Assembly (NCBI RefSeq): GCF_040611135.1 | Contig: NZ_JBEXNL010000008.1 | Coordinates: 62,001 to 126,000 of the forward strand | Reading direction: 5' to 3' | Length of the DNA: 64,000 bases | DNA from: Tsukamurella sp040611135 | Lineage (GTDB): Bacteria > Actinomycetota > Actinomycetes > Mycobacteriales > Mycobacteriaceae | Shown here: piece after piece, positions 33,743-42,208 of the stretch | Position numbering within the stretch: the first letter of the stretch is position 1 | Layout: the number at the start of each line of letters is the position of its first letter | The notes under the pieces: model-generated | Told to the model about the DNA's origin: nothing | Database searches by the model: none | What the model saw: only the letters and a program-made list of their open reading frames with translations | Program-made: the position numbers and the translations under genes

Positions 33743-34561
33743 CTACGACGCGCCGTGGTGACCCTGCAGGAACTCGATGATCGCCCGCGCGGTCGGCTCC
33801 GGTTCCTGCTCGGCCGGGTAGTGCCCGGACTCCTCCAGGACGACGCCGCTCACATCCGCCGCCAGAGGGCGCAGGCCCTCCGCGACGGCGGAGCCCATGG
33901 CGTACCGTCCGCCCATGGCCAGGACCGGCGCGCTCATCGGCGCGACTCGGAGCTGCGCGACGTCGGCGAGGTCGTCGGCTCGGCTCCGGTAGTGCGCCAG
34001 TCCGGTCTCGAGAACGCCGGGGGCACGATAGGTGTCGATGTAGGAGCGGAGCACCGCGGGGTCGAGACCCGCAGGCCCCGCGCTCTGTCGCAAGAACGCA
34101 CCGTAGTAGGCGTCCTCCCGGCCCGCGACCAGGGCCTCCGCGAGACCCGGGGCACGGTTGAACGGCCCGTGCCAGTCCGGGTAGTGCGTACTCCCGGGCG
34201 TGGGGATGGACACGTCGATCCCGGGCAGGATCTCCTCCTCGATGACGAGCGCGGTGACGGCCTCGGGTGCTGTCGAGGCCAGGAACGCCGCGACCGTGCC
34301 GCCCCAATCGTGCCCGACCACCGCGAACCGCGTGAGCCCCTGCGCCGCAAGTTCTTCGCGCAGGCGCACCGCGAGATCGCGCTTGCGGAAAGAGGCGGCA
34401 CCGTCGGGCCCGATGCCGAGGCCGGGCAGCGTGACCGGGACCGGGTCGAAGCCCGCGTCGCGGAGTCGGGGAACGAGGAAGCGCCAGTGCTGGTCCGTGA
34501 CCGGCCATCCGTGCAGCAGGACCACGGCGGTCACATCGCGCCGGGAATCGAGGGGATCCAC
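33743..34561 (-). CDS. Alpha/beta hydrolase, epoxide-hydrolase-like
   Basis: 272 residues from GTG 34561; the longer frame overlaps the divergent nitroreductase-like gene. The nucleophile elbow FAVVGHDWGGTVAAFLA carries aspartate, as in epoxide hydrolases and dehalogenases, with the HGWPVTDQHW oxyanion segment, a later acid-containing stretch PVLAMGGRYAMGSA and the histidine in ESGHYPAEQEPE. The usual lid tyrosines of epoxide hydrolases may be those in YPDWHGPFNR and YYGAF. The acid residue after the nucleophile is not obvious. Function by fold only. Confidence 0.78.
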   Translation of the reverse strand: MDPLDSRRDVTAVVLLHGWPVTDQHWRFLVPRLRDAGFDPVPVTLPGLGIGPDGAASFRKRDLAVRLREELAAQGLTRFAVVGHDWGGTVAAFLASTAPEAVTALVIEEEILPGIDVSIPTPGSTHYPDWHGPFNRAPGLAEALVAGREDAYYGAFLRQSAGPAGLDPAVLRSYIDTYRAPGVLETGLAHYRSRADDLADVAQLRVAPMSAPVLAMGGRYAMGSAVAEGLRPLAADVSGVVLEESGHYPAEQEPEPTARAIIEFLQGHHGAS

Positions 34562-34595
34562 GGCATCCGAGCCTATCCGGGTGCACGATGGGCGA

Positions 34596-35081
34596 ATGAG
34601 CGACGACGGGGATCGGCCTTCGGTGGCGATGGCGCGGGTGCGGGCGCATGATGAAGCGGTGAGCGACTTCAATCAGGGCATCATCGACGAATTCCGCGCC
34701 AACAACGGCACCGTGACCGCCATGGGCTTCGGCCGGGCTCTGGCGCTCGTGCACAGCGTCGGCGCCAAATCCGGCGAGCCGCGGGTGAATCCGCTCGCCG
34801 CCATCCGGGACGACGAGGGGTGGCTGCTGCCGGCCTCCGCGGGCGGTTCGCCGAAGAACCCGGCGTGGTACCACAACCTCAAGGCGAACCCGGAGATCGA
34901 ACTCGAGTACCCCGACGAGCAGGGCGGTATCTCCACTGCGAAGGTCACGGCGCACGAGCTGACCGGATCGGCGCGCGACGAGGCGTGGGACCGGTTCAAG
35001 GCCCGCTCGAGCGGCTTCGCCGAGTACGAGAAGGCCGCGCAGGGGCGAGTGATCCCCGTCTTCCGGCTCACGCCGCGCTGA
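34596..35081 (+). CDS. Deazaflavin (F420)-dependent nitroreductase family protein
   Basis: 161 residues, Ddn-like (PF04075), split-barrel fold that binds coenzyme F420 or flavin. Family pattern: FNQGIIDEFRANNGTV, LALVHSVGAKSGEPRVNPLA, AGGSPKNPAWYHNLKANPEIELEY and EKAAQGRVIPVFRLTPR. Mycobacterial members reduce quinones or menaquinone and activate nitroimidazoles. ATG 34596 starts 35 bp from the divergent epoxide-hydrolase-like gene. Convergent with the drug exporter that follows, with no intergenic gap. Confidence 0.85.
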   Translation: MSDDGDRPSVAMARVRAHDEAVSDFNQGIIDEFRANNGTVTAMGFGRALALVHSVGAKSGEPRVNPLAAIRDDEGWLLPASAGGSPKNPAWYHNLKANPEIELEYPDEQGGISTAKVTAHELTGSARDEAWDRFKARSSGFAEYEKAAQGRVIPVFRLTPR

Positions 35082-36560
35082 TCAGCAGCTCACGGGCTCC
35101 GGTGCGGGCGTCCGATCCCGCATCACCACGAACGCCGCCACGGCGGTGGCGACGAGCAGCACGCTCGAGACACCCACAGTCGTGCTGACCGCCTCGACCC
35201 ATGCGGACCGCGCGGTCTCGGCGAGCGCGGCACCGTCGGACTCCGAGAGGGCCTCCGCGCGGGCGAGCGTGTCGCCGAGCGTGCGGGACATCCCGTCGTG
35301 CCGGGTGAACACCGCCGTCGCGACCGAGCCGAGCACCGCGAGTCCCAGGGCGGTGCCGAGCTCGAAACTCATCTCGGACATCGACGACGCCTGACCCGCC
35401 CGCTCCGGCGGCGCGGCGTCGAGCGCCACGGCCGAGACGAACGTGAACAGGGTGCCGTAGCCCACGCCCGCCACGACGGTGCCGAGCACGTACAGCCACG
35501 ACGGTCCGCCCGTCCCCAGCCCGACCAGCAGGAGCTGGCCGGCGGCGGCGAACAGCAGCGATGCGACGAACGTGGCGCGGCGGCCGAGGTACTGCTCGAT
35601 CCACGGCGCGCGCATCGAGAAGTAGGCCACGACCGCGGCCGCGGGCAGGCCCAGCAGGGCGGCCGCGAGGACGTCGAACCCGACGACGGACTGCAGGTAG
35701 ATGCCGGTGAGGTAGCTCATCGAGCCCAGGGTGGACATCGCGAGGATGGTGCCGGCGATGGCCATGGCGAAGGTCCGGTTGCGGAAGAGGTCGAACGGGA
35801 TCAGCGGGCACTTGGTGCGCCGCTGCTGCGCGATGAACGCGACGAGCATCGCCGCGCCCACCGCGCCGGCGACCAGGGTGGAGGCGTGCACGCCGTGGCC
35901 CGCGGCGGACTTCACTGCGTACACCAGCGGGAAGATCGCGGCCATCGACAGCGCGACGCCGGCCAGGTCGAAGGGCGTCGAGGTGCCGCTGCGGAACTCG
36001 GGGATCAGCAGCGGACCCGCCACCAGGAAGGCGAGGAACACCGGCGCGTTGATCAGGAACACCGATCCCCACCAGAAGTGATGCAGCAGAACCCCGCCGA
36101 TCACCGGGCCCACGGCCATGCCGAACGAGAACGCCGCGGTCCAGATGCCGATCGCGATGCCGCGGGCCTTGGGATCGCGGAAGATGTTCGCGATGAGCGC
36201 CAGGCTGGCGGGCAGCAGGGTCGCGCCGCCGACGCCCATGAGGGCGCGCGCCGCGATGAGCAGGCCGGGCGTGGGGGCGAACGCGGCGATGACCGAGGCG
36301 ACGCCGAACAGCCCCGCGCCCCAGGTCATCAGGCGCCGCCGCCCCCACCGGTCGCCGAGGTTGCCCATGGTGATAAGCAGGCCGGCCAGCATGAACGGGT
36401 AGATATCGAGGATCCAGAGCTGCTGCTCCGGGCTCGGGTGGAGCGCCGACGTCAGGTGGGGCATCGCCAGATAGAGCACCGAAGCATCCATCGACACCAG
36501 GAACACCGGCAGGAGGAGGGCGGCGAGGCCGGCCCAGGCGCGGCGCGGGGTGGTGGACAC
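35082..36560 (-). CDS. MFS drug exporter, DHA2/EmrB-QacA type
   Basis: About 492 residues, fourteen hydrophobic segments. DHA2 signatures: VSMDASVLYLAMPHL in helix 1 and the GNLGDRWGRRRLM loop; also helix-rich ALMGVGGATLLPASLALIAN. Likely exports hydrophobic drugs. GTG 36560 has AAGGAG about 8 bp upstream. A pair of palindromes lies between this start and the divergent TetR gene (36665), so it is repressed by that TetR and induced by its ligands. Confidence 0.88.
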   Translation of the reverse strand: MSTTPRRAWAGLAALLLPVFLVSMDASVLYLAMPHLTSALHPSPEQQLWILDIYPFMLAGLLITMGNLGDRWGRRRLMTWGAGLFGVASVIAAFAPTPGLLIAARALMGVGGATLLPASLALIANIFRDPKARGIAIGIWTAAFSFGMAVGPVIGGVLLHHFWWGSVFLINAPVFLAFLVAGPLLIPEFRSGTSTPFDLAGVALSMAAIFPLVYAVKSAAGHGVHASTLVAGAVGAAMLVAFIAQQRRTKCPLIPFDLFRNRTFAMAIAGTILAMSTLGSMSYLTGIYLQSVVGFDVLAAALLGLPAAAVVAYFSMRAPWIEQYLGRRATFVASLLFAAAGQLLLVGLGTGGPSWLYVLGTVVAGVGYGTLFTFVSAVALDAAPPERAGQASSMSEMSFELGTALGLAVLGSVATAVFTRHDGMSRTLGDTLARAEALSESDGAALAETARSAWVEAVSTTVGVSSVLLVATAVAAFVVMRDRTPAPEPVSC

Positions 36561-36587
36561 GGGTGACTCCTTGAAGCAGCAGCAAGC

Positions 36588-36624
36588 GCGTACGGTGTAC
36601 GCACGATGACTGGGTACACTGTAC
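36588..36624. promoter_or_regulatory. Paired TetR operators of the drug exporter
   Basis: Two related near-palindromes: GCGTACGGTGTACGC (36588-36602) and GTACACTGTAC (36614-36624), sharing the GTAC...GTAC pattern, inside the 104-bp gap between the exporter start (36560, minus) and the TetR start (36665, plus). Confidence 0.75.
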
Positions 36625-36664
36625 GCATCCCCGTCCTGGCCGGTCAACGGAGAAAGGCGCGCAC

Positions 36665-37327
36665 GTGTCCGAGACCACCCTCACCCGGGAATCCATCGTG
36701 GCCGAGGCGATCCGCCTCGCGGACGAGGGCGGCCTGGAGAAGGTCTCCATGCGCCGGATCGCCGACGCCCTCGGGGCGGGCGCGATGTCGCTGTACCGGC
36801 ACGTCCCGGACAAGGACGCCCTGGTCCGCGACATGGCCGCGGCCGTCGGTGCGGAGTACCTCTACCCGGCGGAGCTGATGGGCGACCCCGACTGGCGCAC
36901 CCGCACCCACATTGCCGCCGAGGCGGACATGCGGCTCTACCTCCAGCACCCCTGGGTGCTGCTCGCGCACTCGATGCCCCGTGCCGCGATGGCACCGTCG
37001 GCGATCTCGTGCTTCAACTGGCTCGTCGAGGCCTTCACCCACCTCACCGGCTCCGTCGCCGAATCCGCCGAACTCACCCTGCACGTGTGGAACCACGTGC
37101 AGGGAGCGGGGATCGGTGCGGTCGGGCGGCTGTTGCTGGCCCCGGGCTCGTCCCTGGAGGGCGCGGGCTTCGTGGCCGATCTCGCCGACAACCCGCTCGT
37201 CGAGGAACTCCCTCTGCTGCGGGAGCTCGTCGAGGTCGACCGACCGGACCTCTGCGCCGCGATGCCCCTGCTGCACTCCGGCATCGACGCGCTGTGCGAG
37301 GGCTTCGCCGCTCGCTACGCCCGCTGA
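36665..37327 (+). CDS. TetR family regulator of the drug exporter
   Basis: 220 residues from GTG 36665. N-terminal HTH: SIVAEAIRLADEGGLEKVSMRRIADALGAGAMSLYRHVPDKDALVRDM (about 9-57), followed by a TetR_C domain common in regulators of multidrug exporters (LYLQHPWVLLAHSMPRAAM, LVEAFTHLTGSVAESAEL). It shares its control region with the divergent MFS gene. Its 3' end overlaps the convergent MerR-HEAT gene by 13 bp. Confidence 0.87.
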   Translation: MSETTLTRESIVAEAIRLADEGGLEKVSMRRIADALGAGAMSLYRHVPDKDALVRDMAAAVGAEYLYPAELMGDPDWRTRTHIAAEADMRLYLQHPWVLLAHSMPRAAMAPSAISCFNWLVEAFTHLTGSVAESAELTLHVWNHVQGAGIGAVGRLLLAPGSSLEGAGFVADLADNPLVEELPLLRELVEVDRPDLCAAMPLLHSGIDALCEGFAARYAR

Positions 37328-38304
37328 CTCTGCTGCAGGATGAACCAGGCCGTGCTCGAGATCCGCGGGTCGGCGTCGGTGGAGAGGCGGCGGAGGGCGG
37401 CCTCCGCACCCGCGGTGGGGATCTCCGCGAGTGCCTGCACCGCCCGCTGGCGCACCGCGTAGTCCTCGGTTCGGTCGGCGATCGCGGCGAGCTCCGCGCT
37501 GATCGGCTCGTCGTCCGGGGCGGCCGCCGCGATCGCGCCGAGCGCCTCCGCGGCGTCGACGTCCTTCTCGCCGTCGCGCACCATGCGGAGCAGCTCCGGT
37601 GTCGCAGCGGGATCGCCGCGCGTGCCCAGCGCGACCGCGGCGATCACCCGGACCGCGGCGTCCTCGTGGTCGAGCGCCGCGCGGAGGGTGTCCTCCTGAC
37701 CGGGCATCTCGGCCAGGGCCTCGGCGGCGCGGCGGCGCACCGTCGGGTCGGGGAAGGCGAGGGCATCGATGAGCGGTGCCGGTTCGGGATCCCCGGCCTG
37801 CGCGAGCGCCCAGCGCAGGGCGCCGGCCACGTTGGTGCTCTCCTCCCGCAGCAGGGCCTCGGTGAGCGCGTCGACGGGGGCCCGGCCATCGGCCGTGAGC
37901 GCCGCGAGCTGCCGCGCCCCGGGCGAACCGGTGTCGAGCTCGGTGAGCAGGGCCACCACGGACAGGACCCTGTCCCAGTCGGCCGCGCCCGCCGCCGCGA
38001 CGTGCTGCAGCCGCTCCAGCAGCTCCGTCTCGAGCCGAATCCGCTCCCGGCTCCGGGCGATCATGTCGGCGACGAGGAGGTCCGGCGCGAACGACGGATC
38101 GTCCAGGGCGCGGCCGATCTCCGCCAGCGAAAGGCCCAGCGAGCGCAGGCTCTCCACGTGGAAGATCCGCCGGATGTCCTCCTCGGCGTACATCCGGTAG
38201 CCGGTGGAGGACCGCCCGGACGGGCGGACGAGGCCCAGCGCGTCGTAGTGCCGCAGCATCCGCGCGCTGATCCCCGTCCGCGCCGCGACCTCGCCGATCC
38301 GCAT
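37315..38304 (-). CDS. MerR family regulator fused to HEAT repeats
   Basis: 329 residues. The first about 70 form a MerR winged HTH (MRIGEVAARTGISARMLRHYDALGLVRPSGRSSTGYRMYAEEDIRRI) and a dimerisation helix (LLVADMIARSRERIRLETELLERLQHV). In place of the usual short metal or drug domain, residues about 140-329 form HEAT-type repeats (DALTEALLREESTNVAGALRWAL, DALAFPDPTVRRRAAEALAEM, ALDHEDAAVRVIAAVALGTRGD, DRTEDYAVRQRAVQALAEI). The stop is preceded by AWFILQQSQRA. It follows the HEAT gene upstream by 20 bp, and a MerR-type palindromic promoter lies ahead of both. It probably autoregulates and senses a protein or polymer ligand via the HEAT surface. Confidence 0.85.
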   Translation of the reverse strand: MRIGEVAARTGISARMLRHYDALGLVRPSGRSSTGYRMYAEEDIRRIFHVESLRSLGLSLAEIGRALDDPSFAPDLLVADMIARSRERIRLETELLERLQHVAAAGAADWDRVLSVVALLTELDTGSPGARQLAALTADGRAPVDALTEALLREESTNVAGALRWALAQAGDPEPAPLIDALAFPDPTVRRRAAEALAEMPGQEDTLRAALDHEDAAVRVIAAVALGTRGDPAATPELLRMVRDGEKDVDAAEALGAIAAAAPDDEPISAELAAIADRTEDYAVRQRAVQALAEIPTAGAEAALRRLSTDADPRISSTAWFILQQSQRA

Positions 38305-38324
38305 GTCCGAGTGCGACCTTCCGC

Positions 38325-38956
38325 TCAGTCCGTGGGACCCAGCGCCGCCACGCGCCGCGCCTCGTGCACCGAGCCCGCGAACCCGGAGTCCGGGTCCTCG
38401 AGCAATCGGAGCGTATCCGCGACGTGCTCGCGGACGGCGTCCGTCGTCACGGACACGGCCTCCAGCGCCGCCACGCCCTCGTCGCCGAGCCCGAGGATCG
38501 CGCGGCTCAGGCTGCGCCGGGTCTCCGCGTCGCCGCGCCCGAGCTGCCGGGCCAGGGCGAGCGCGGCGGGCCGGAGGACCGACGGTCCGCCGCGAGGGCG
38601 ACGACGGTGCGCCACGCGGCCTTCGCGACCTCGTCGTCGGCGTCGGCGACGAGCCCGAGCACTGCCGGCCGCGCGCCCGCGGCCCCGGCGCCGCCGATCT
38701 TCGACAGCGAATGCAGGGCCTGGCTGCGGGCCTGCGCGACCGGCGAGGTCAGCTCCGCGCGGAGCAGCGGAACCGTCGCCGCGGCGGGCAGCCTGGTCAG
38801 CGCCCAGGTGAGCATGTCGCGGACGAAGAAGTCCGGCTCCACGGCGCACCGCGCCACCAGCGCCGCGGCGACCGCGGCATCCGCGACCGACCCCGCGTCC
38901 AGCGCTGCGCGCAGGCGGATCGAGGGGTTGGTGTGGTCGAGCGGGTTCTGGGCCAT
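38325..38956 (-). pseudogene. HEAT-repeat protein gene with one frameshift
   Basis: From ATG 38956 (with AAGGAGG 8 bp upstream) the frame encodes HEAT repeats (PLDHTNPSIRLRAALDAG, DFFVRDMLTWALTRLPAAAT, SPVAQARSQALHSLSKI, DADDEVAKAAWRTVVALAAD) and then breaks near 38580. The downstream frame continues the same fold (RPAALALARQLGRGDAETRR, SLSRAILGLGDEGVAALEAV, DTLRLLEDPDSGFAGSVHEA) to 38325. The change needs one base restored, so it is a one-base deletion, a sequencing error, or a rare programmed shift. The product is a stand-alone relative of the HEAT half of the following MerR protein, perhaps its partner. Confidence 0.7.
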
Positions 38957-38994
38957 CGGGGCCACCTCCTTCATGCGTCGGTGGCTCGATTGCA

Positions 38995-39017
38995 GACCTT
39001 GTCACGGTGTCAAGGTC
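38995..39017 (-). promoter_or_regulatory. MerR-type palindromic operator/promoter
   Basis: A 23-bp palindrome with arms GACCTTG (38995-39001) and CAAGGTC (39011-39017), symmetric except for one pair. On the minus strand it contains TTGACA as a -35, the usual place for a MerR operator. It is 39 bp upstream of the HEAT gene start (38956) and is likely the site of the MerR-HEAT regulator. Confidence 0.75.
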
Positions 39018-39037
39018 AAGCCCTGCAGGTCAGCGAC

Positions 39038-39223
39038 TCACTCCTTGTCGACGTCGACCACCTTCGCGCCCTCGGCGGCGCGCTGCACGGCGGCGGCACC
39101 GTCGTGGGCGCCCTTGCGTGAGGCATAGGCCTGGCCCGACGCCACGACCTCGCCGTTGCCGGCCTTGAGCCGGAACCGGAACTTGCCCGCGTTGTCCTCG
39201 TACACCTCGAACTTGCCTGCCAT
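39038..39223 (-). CDS. YegP family (DUF1508) small protein
   Basis: 61 residues: GKFEVYEDNAGKFRFRLKAGNGEVVASGQAYASRKGAHDGAAAVQ is the single YegP repeat, here one copy. Function unknown; such proteins often appear in stress regulons. The start ATG 39223 is used; the upstream open frame adds unrelated residues. It lies near the MerR operator but on the same minus strand upstream of it, so it probably has its own promoter. Confidence 0.8.
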   Translation of the reverse strand: MAGKFEVYEDNAGKFRFRLKAGNGEVVASGQAYASRKGAHDGAAAVQRAAEGAKVVDVDKE

Positions 39224-39368
39224 GGAAAGCACCTTTCTCAGCGGAGATCCCCGTGGTGGGGCCGGATGCAGCCTATGCGCAAAGTACAGGATCAGCGAGC
39301 GCTCAGCCGTCGCCAAGTCGCATGGCTATCGTGGATTCCGACAACCGCGACGGAGGGTGGCAGCGCAC

Positions 39369-40484
39369 ATGGGGATCATGGACAGGGTCCGCGGCGAGCT
39401 CGTCGACATCATCGAATGGCTCGACGACAGCAGGTCGACGATGGCGTGGCGCTTCCCGCGCTACAACAACGAGATCAAGAACGGCGCGCAGCTCATCGTG
39501 CGCGAGGGCCAGGAGGCGCTGTTCGTCTACCGCGGTCAGCTGGCTGACCGGTACGGACCCGGCAACTACCAGCTGGTCTCCGAGAACATGCCGATCATGT
39601 CCACGCTGCAGGGCTGGCCGCACGGTTTCAAGAGCCCGTTCCGCAGCGAGGTCTACTTCATCAACAGTCGCCCCATCACCGACCTGCGGTGGGGCACGCC
39701 CAATCCGATCACGATCCGGGACAACGACTTCGGCATGGTTCAGGTGCGGGCCAACGGGCTGTGCGTCGTGCGCGTCGTCGACGCGCCCACCTTCCTGCGC
39801 CAGGTGATCGGCACCGACTCGAACGTCGACTCCGACGAGATCGCCGAGCTGTTGCGCCGCACCATCTCCACCGCCTTCTCCGAGATGCTCATCGAGACCG
39901 GCGTCGGCGCGATCGACCTACAGGCCCGCCAGCGCGAGCTCGCCGCGAAACTGCAGGAGTACGTGCAGTCGAAGATCGCTCAGCAGTACGGCCTCGCCTG
40001 CGAGGCGGTCGAGATGAACATCTCCCTGCCGGACGAGATCACCCAGGCCATGACCCGCGGCGTCGCGCGCGGCGTGGAGGAGAAGGGCTACTACGGCAAC
40101 GTCGGCGACATGAACCGCTTCCAGCAGGGCAGGGCCGCGGACTCGATGCTCGGCGCCGCCACCAACGAGGGCGGCGGGGGAGCCGGCCAGTTCATGGGCG
40201 CCGGCATGGGCATGGCGATGGGGCAGCAGTTCGCCCAGAACCTCCAGAGCCAACAGGGGGCTCCCGCGACACCTCCACCGCTGCCGAACGCGCAGCTCTT
40301 CCACGTCGAACAGAACGGGCAGTCCGCGGGCCCCTTCCCACTCGAACAGCTGCGCGGGATGAACCTCACGCCGCAGACCCTGGTCTGGTCGCCGGCTCTC
40401 ACGGGCTGGACGCCCGCCGGACAGGTGCCCGCGCTGGCGGCACTGTTCGGGCAGACTCCGCCGCCGCTGCCTCCCCGGGCGTAG
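39369..40484 (+). CDS. SPFH-domain protein with C-terminal GYF_2 domain (virion-core-protein-like)
   Basis: 371 residues. The SPFH-like core (about 35-250: NEIKNGAQLIVREGQEALFVYRGQLAD, FKSPFRSEVYFINSRPITDLRWGTPNPI, NGLCVVRVVDAPTFLRQVIG) is like B. subtilis YdjI. A Gly/Met-rich low-complexity segment follows (GAGQFMGAGMGMAMGQQFAQ), then a GYF_2 domain (FHVEQNGQSAGPFPLEQLRG) with a proline tail. SPFH proteins form large membrane-associated assemblies. ATG 39369 is chosen. Next gene follows after 2 bp. Known from families: the SPFH/zinc-ribbon pairing is widespread; the role is poorly defined. Confidence 0.85.
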   Translation: MGIMDRVRGELVDIIEWLDDSRSTMAWRFPRYNNEIKNGAQLIVREGQEALFVYRGQLADRYGPGNYQLVSENMPIMSTLQGWPHGFKSPFRSEVYFINSRPITDLRWGTPNPITIRDNDFGMVQVRANGLCVVRVVDAPTFLRQVIGTDSNVDSDEIAELLRRTISTAFSEMLIETGVGAIDLQARQRELAAKLQEYVQSKIAQQYGLACEAVEMNISLPDEITQAMTRGVARGVEEKGYYGNVGDMNRFQQGRAADSMLGAATNEGGGGAGQFMGAGMGMAMGQQFAQNLQSQQGAPATPPPLPNAQLFHVEQNGQSAGPFPLEQLRGMNLTPQTLVWSPALTGWTPAGQVPALAALFGQTPPPLPPRA

Positions 40485-40486
40485 CG

Positions 40487-41713
40487 ATGACGATGCCGCC
40501 CCCGCTGCCCGGCCGGCAGCCCGCGCACCCGCCCGAGCCGCCGCGCACCGTCGGGCCGGATCCGGCGCGACCCCGGCAACTGGTGCCCGGCGTACCGTCG
40601 GCGAACGACCGGGAGATGCTGCAGGTCACCGAGCAGACCCGCACGTACCCGTGCGCGAACTGCGGCGACGCCCTGGTCTACGACCCGGCGATCGGTAAGC
40701 TCCGCTCGCCCAGCTGCTGCAGCACCTACCCGGTCCTGCTCGATACCAGCAAGGTGCTGCGGCCGCACCCGCTCGGCCCGACGATGAACGCCCTGTACGC
40801 GCAGGCGCGGACCGCGGCGCAGGTGCAGGTCGTCGACCGCGAGGTGGTGTGCCAGAGCTGCGGCGGTCACACACTGTTCAGCGGCACCCTCACGGCCACC
40901 CGGTGCCCGTACTGCAACACCCCGATCCAGCGGACGGACGTGCAGGTCGCGCCCGCGCGGCTCCCCATCGACGGGATCCTGCCGCTGCGCGTCGGTGACG
41001 ACCGGGCGCGCGCGAACATCGAGGCGTGGGTCAACAGTCGCTGGTTCGCGCCCCGCGAGTTCAAGAAGTACCGCGTCCTCGGGTCGTTCAGCAGCGTGTA
41101 CCTCTCGTACTACAGCTACGACGCCGAGGTGACCACCGACTACTCCGGTGCGCGCGGCACGCACCGCACGCGGCGCGACAGCGACGGCAACATCGAGACC
41201 TACACCGACTGGTGGCCCGTCAGCGGCCGAGTGCACGACAGCATTCGGCAGCTAGCCGAATCCGCGAACACGGGACTCGACTCCGAGCGGGTCCGCGAGC
41301 TCGAGCCCTGGCCCGCCGAGCAGGCCGTCACGTACACCCCCGAGTTCGTCGCCGGGCACCTCGCCCGGACGTACGACGGTGACGCGGCCCAGGTCTTCGA
41401 GGCCCAGGCGCGGCCCCGGATCGAGGGCATCATCGAGAACACGGTGCGCCGTGACATCGGCGGCGACGAGCAGCGGGTCAGCCGGATGAACCCGGTGTAC
41501 CAGTCGATCGACTTCCTCTACCTGCTGATGCCGGTGTGGCTGCTGACCGTCACCTTCGCCGGGAAGCCGTTCCAGGTGTTCGTCAATGGTGTCACCGGCG
41601 AAGTGCAAGGTCAGCGCCCGTGGAGCGCGATCAAGATCGCCTCAGCGATCATCGCGGGCTTGCTGTTGATCGGGATGGCGGTGTACCTGTACATGCAGGT
41701 CCGCGGCGGGTAG
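40487..41713 (+). CDS. Zinc-ribbon membrane protein, partner of the SPFH protein
   Basis: 408 residues. Two CxxC-type zinc ribbons: YPCANCGDALVYDP with SPSCCSTYP, and VCQSCGGHTLF with TRCPYCNTPIQ. A conserved soluble part follows (WVNSRWFAPREFKKYRVLGSFSSVYLSYYSYDAEV), then at least two C-terminal membrane segments (FLYLLMPVWLLTVTF and ASAIIAGLLLIGMAVYLYM). The protein is probably anchored to the inner face of the membrane beside the SPFH assembly. ATG 40487 is 2 bp after the SPFH stop, so coupled. Gene 41740 is the third member. Confidence 0.82.
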   Translation: MTMPPPLPGRQPAHPPEPPRTVGPDPARPRQLVPGVPSANDREMLQVTEQTRTYPCANCGDALVYDPAIGKLRSPSCCSTYPVLLDTSKVLRPHPLGPTMNALYAQARTAAQVQVVDREVVCQSCGGHTLFSGTLTATRCPYCNTPIQRTDVQVAPARLPIDGILPLRVGDDRARANIEAWVNSRWFAPREFKKYRVLGSFSSVYLSYYSYDAEVTTDYSGARGTHRTRRDSDGNIETYTDWWPVSGRVHDSIRQLAESANTGLDSERVRELEPWPAEQAVTYTPEFVAGHLARTYDGDAAQVFEAQARPRIEGIIENTVRRDIGGDEQRVSRMNPVYQSIDFLYLLMPVWLLTVTFAGKPFQVFVNGVTGEVQGQRPWSAIKIASAIIAGLLLIGMAVYLYMQVRGG

Positions 41714-41739
41714 CGGCCGCGGCCGCGAGGAGGAACTTC

Positions 41740-42168
41740 ATGTCGTGGATCATCGTGGCGCTGTTGGCGCTCGTCGTGCTGGCCGTGCTCGTGGCGACCG
41801 GATTCGCGATCGCGCTGGTCCGCAACAGCCGGCATCAACAGCGGGCGGAGGCGGCGATGCCCTTCCCGTCGCGCGCCCCGTTGTCCTGGTCCGGCTCCCA
41901 CGTACCCGAGGCGCGGCTGCACCGGCGCATCCGCCGGGCGCTGCGGGCCTTCGAACAGCCGGCGGGTGTGCTGTCGGCGGCGCAGTTGGACGCGCAGGTG
42001 ACGCTGACCGTCAGCGCGCAGGAGATCGACGACCGGCTCGTGACGATCGCGGCGCTGCCCGAGGCGGAGAAGGCCTCAGCACTGAAAACGGTCACGGCGG
42101 ACGTCTCCGACCTGGAACGACGCATAGCGGACACCGTCGTCGTGCGTCCACAGCTACCTCCCGGGTAG
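41740..42168 (+). CDS. Small single-pass membrane protein, third gene of the SPFH module
   Basis: 142 residues from ATG 41740 with GAGGAGG about 7 bp upstream. One N-terminal helix (IIVALLALVVLAVLVATGFAIALV), then an alpha-helical cytoplasmic part with many arginines and acidic residues (ARLHRRIRRALRAFEQPAGVLS, EIDDRLVTIAALPEAEKA, DLERRIADTVVV). Family not recognised. The close spacing and helix-rich form suggest a small adaptor of the SPFH/zinc-ribbon pair. Confidence 0.65.
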   Translation: MSWIIVALLALVVLAVLVATGFAIALVRNSRHQQRAEAAMPFPSRAPLSWSGSHVPEARLHRRIRRALRAFEQPAGVLSAAQLDAQVTLTVSAQEIDDRLVTIAALPEAEKASALKTVTADVSDLERRIADTVVVRPQLPPG

Positions 42169-42208
42169 ATCCCAGGGACGGGGCAGACCGGCGCCCCACG
42201 CTGATCGG

